64,000 bases of DNA from Symbiodinium natans. Lineage: Eukaryota > Sar > Dinophyceae > Suessiales > Symbiodiniaceae. This document shows positions 63,834-64,000 of the stretch, piece by piece. The stretch covers positions 1-64,000 of the forward strand of contig CAJNDS010002721.1 of NCBI GenBank assembly GCA_905221605.1, in the 5' to 3' direction. A model generated the notes under the pieces. It saw only the letters and a list, made by a program, of their open reading frames with translations, was not told the DNA's origin and did not search any database. The translations under genes were made by a program, and so were the position numbers. Every line of letters starts with the position of its first letter. The stretch's first letter is position 1.

Positions 63834-64000
63834 GGGGGGGGGGGTTCAGGGGGGGTTTACCAGGTTGAGGGGGTTTAGGGGCTCCAAGGGGGGGGGTTTC
63901 AGGCGGGGTGTCAGGCGGGGTTTAGGGGGTTCAGGAAAGTTGAGGGGGTTTCGGGTATGTAGGATTGGGTTTGGCTGTTGAGCGTCAGGGTTCGGGATTA
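63834..64000 (-). repeat. G-rich telomere-like repeat at the window edge
   Basis: Runs of GGGGGTTTAGGGG, GGGGTTTCAGG and GGGGTTCAGG, a degenerate TTTAGGG-type tract in the minus orientation. It continues to the end of the window. Confidence 0.75.

Overview
The window looks like nuclear DNA of a dinoflagellate, most likely Symbiodiniaceae-like. The evidence is GC-rich sequence, small exons separated by short introns with GT, GC or GA donors and AG acceptors, many internal CCCTAAA/TTTAGGG (plant-type telomere) tracts, a degenerate non-LTR retrotransposon, long simple-sequence tracts, and genes that almost all lie on the + strand. No rRNA, tRNA, CRISPR array or bacterial operon was seen. Because exons are short, most gene calls are chains of exon-like blocks rather than long ORFs. 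Functions are named only where motifs are clear.

Layout. 1-12059 is a head-to-tail array of a ~1.77 kb unit: six complete copies plus a truncated seventh. Each unit holds blocks of coiled-coil-like coding sequence, an AAACCCA-rich minisatellite and GC-rich palindromes. 12060-14400 has several short + strand exon-like blocks. 14946-20838 is a minus-strand LINE (coiled-coil ORF1, endonuclease, reverse transcriptase, RNase H) broken by a stop codon and frameshifts and bounded by a ~20 bp direct repeat. 20839-29400 mixes G-rich telomere-like sequence, a CT microsatellite and scattered + strand exons.

29418-31181 can be modelled as a four-exon gene whose exon lengths are all multiples of three. 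34886-47346 contains many exon clusters, one minus-strand membrane-protein locus (36290-36963) and an intronless RING-finger gene (40514-41011). 47790-50165 is a tandem duplication carrying two membrane RING-H2 genes that share an identical 234 bp 3' tract. 50594-53636 is a multi-exon + strand gene in which several introns consist largely of telomere-type repeat and another is an inverted-repeat element. 53909-58200 holds several more exon clusters, 59625-60279 a complete three-exon gene (166 aa), and 60895-63833 a long multi-exon gene running to the right edge.

The strongest signal is intron origin. Telomeric repeats appear to form introns outright: GTTTAGG supplies the GT donor, or CCCTAAA follows a GA donor. 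Other introns have terminal inverted repeats that reach the splice sites, or share sequence with introns of unrelated genes, as expected of introner-like mobile elements. All exon models were read by eye and need transcript evidence.
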